Under the pieces are notes generated by a model, which was not told the origin of the DNA, searched no databases, and was given only the letters and a program-made list of their open reading frames with translations. Source: Nitrobacter hamburgensis X14 (GTDB taxonomy: Bacteria; Pseudomonadota; Alphaproteobacteria; Rhizobiales; Xanthobacteraceae). Taken from it: 64,000 nucleotides of DNA. The position numbers and the translations under genes are program-made. This document shows, in pieces, positions 63,434 to 64,000 of the stretch. The DNA is taken from positions 3,954,001 to 4,018,000 of the forward strand of contig NC_007964.1 of the NCBI RefSeq assembly GCF_000013885.1, written 5' to 3'. How positions within the stretch are numbered: the stretch's first letter is position 1; each line of letters starts with the position of its first letter.

Positions 63434-64000
63434 CCCCGGCGCTCGAAATCAGGAATGTGACCCGCCGCTTCGCCGGCCTGATCGCGGTCAACGATGTCAG
63501 CTTTCTGCTGCAGCCCCGGGAAATTCTCGGCGTGATCGGCCCGAACGGGGCCGGCAAGACGACGCTGATCAGCCTGATCAGCGGGACGCTCGCGCCGACT
63601 TCCGGCGACGTCCTTTTTGAAGGGCGGTCTCTTGCCGGCATGCCTGCCTACCGTCGCGCCCGGCTCGGCATCGGGCGCACGTTCCAGATCATGCGGCCGT
63701 TTCCCGGCCTGTCGGTGTTGGACAACGTCGCCGTCGGCGCCCTCTTCGGTCACGGAGGAGGACACGCCAAGCTGGCTAAAGCCCGCGAGCAGGCGCGCGC
63801 TCAACTGGACTTTGTCGGGCTCGGCAAGTTCGTCGATCAACGCGCGGACGAACTGGGCGGCCCTGGCCGCAAGCGGCTGGAACTGGCAAAGGCTTTGGCG
63901 ATGCAGCCGAAGGTTCTGCTGTGCGACGAGGTCATGGCCGGGCTGAACCTGGTCGAGATCGACGAGGTGATCGCGGTGATCCGCAAGGTTCGCGACACAG
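63430..64000 (+). CDS. livG: Branched-chain-type ABC importer ATPase LivG, 5' part
   Basis: The frame is open from ATG at 63430 to the window edge (190 codons seen). Walker A GVIGPNGAGKTTLISLISG, Q-loop FQIMRPFPGLSVLDNV, Walker B VLLCDEVMAGLN. The signature segment is ELGGPGRKRLELAKALA where LSGGQ-type would be usual; LivG proteins often vary there. It overlaps the livM stop as ATGA. livF probably follows beyond the edge. Confidence 0.9.
   Translation, partial: MTPALEIRNVTRRFAGLIAVNDVSFLLQPREILGVIGPNGAGKTTLISLISGTLAPTSGDVLFEGRSLAGMPAYRRARLGIGRTFQIMRPFPGLSVLDNVAVGALFGHGGGHAKLAKAREQARAQLDFVGLGKFVDQRADELGGPGRKRLELAKALAMQPKVLLCDEVMAGLNLVEIDEVIAVIRKVRDT

Overview
The window is high-GC (roughly mid-60s percent) alphaproteobacterial chromosome, most likely from Nitrobacteraceae/Bradyrhizobiaceae (Rhodopseudomonas, Bradyrhizobium, Afipia or Nitrobacter type). 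Grounds: a Rhodopseudomonas-type malonyl-CoA synthetase at the left edge, an IalB-family protein, an sdhCDAB operon, a 7Fe FdxA, and several families of intergenic palindromes that I associate with this group. I see no phage, integrase, transposase, CRISPR array or rRNA. The only RNA gene I can name is tRNA-Ser(GGA).

Layout. 1-1 kb: 3' part of matB. 1.2-10.5 kb (minus): complete four-gene tripartite RND pump (adaptor, two RND subunits, outer-membrane lipoprotein), the MdtABC/MuxABC-OpmB arrangement. 11-15.9 kb: orphan short adaptor, a caspase-fold protein that lacks both catalytic residues, a 578-residue protein with a class II terpene-cyclase-like D-x-D-T-T-A motif, and a PPOX-type flavoprotein. 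15.9-22 kb (minus): AsmA-like protein, a Crp/Fnr gene remnant, and a second RND pump with a short adaptor. 22.5-28.2 kb (plus): MFS transporter, otsB, a GH15 glycosidase and otsA (trehalose locus). 28.5-32.5 kb: tRNA-Ser and sdhCDAB. 32.6-45 kb: housekeeping and envelope genes (CAP protein, OmpA-like protein, argG, PAP2 phosphatase, rlmN, ialB-like, ykvA-like, phhB, fdxA, DUF488, htpG), many separated by palindromic repeats.

45.4-56.9 kb is the most interesting block. PepSY-TM protein, DUF2271 protein, DUF4198 protein and ApbE (plus) are followed by a minus-strand TonB-dependent siderophore receptor and PiuC-type hydroxylase, then by exbB-exbD-tonB and a divergent SecA-like ATPase (plus). exbD, tonB and the SecA-like gene are joined by ATGA overlaps or very short spacing. 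The simplest reading is one iron-acquisition locus: outer-membrane uptake powered by TonB-ExbBD, plus a periplasmic flavin-based electron route in which ApbE would attach FMN to the DUF2271 protein (degenerate motif around T98). The role of a second SecA translationally coupled to tonB is unexplained and is the best candidate for an undescribed system.

57-64 kb: an orphan cytochrome c oxidase subunit I gene (minus), an intergenic hairpin with a run of eight T that may end a small RNA, and a LysR regulator divergent from a branched-chain-type ABC importer operon (livK-livH-livM-livG) that runs off the right edge.
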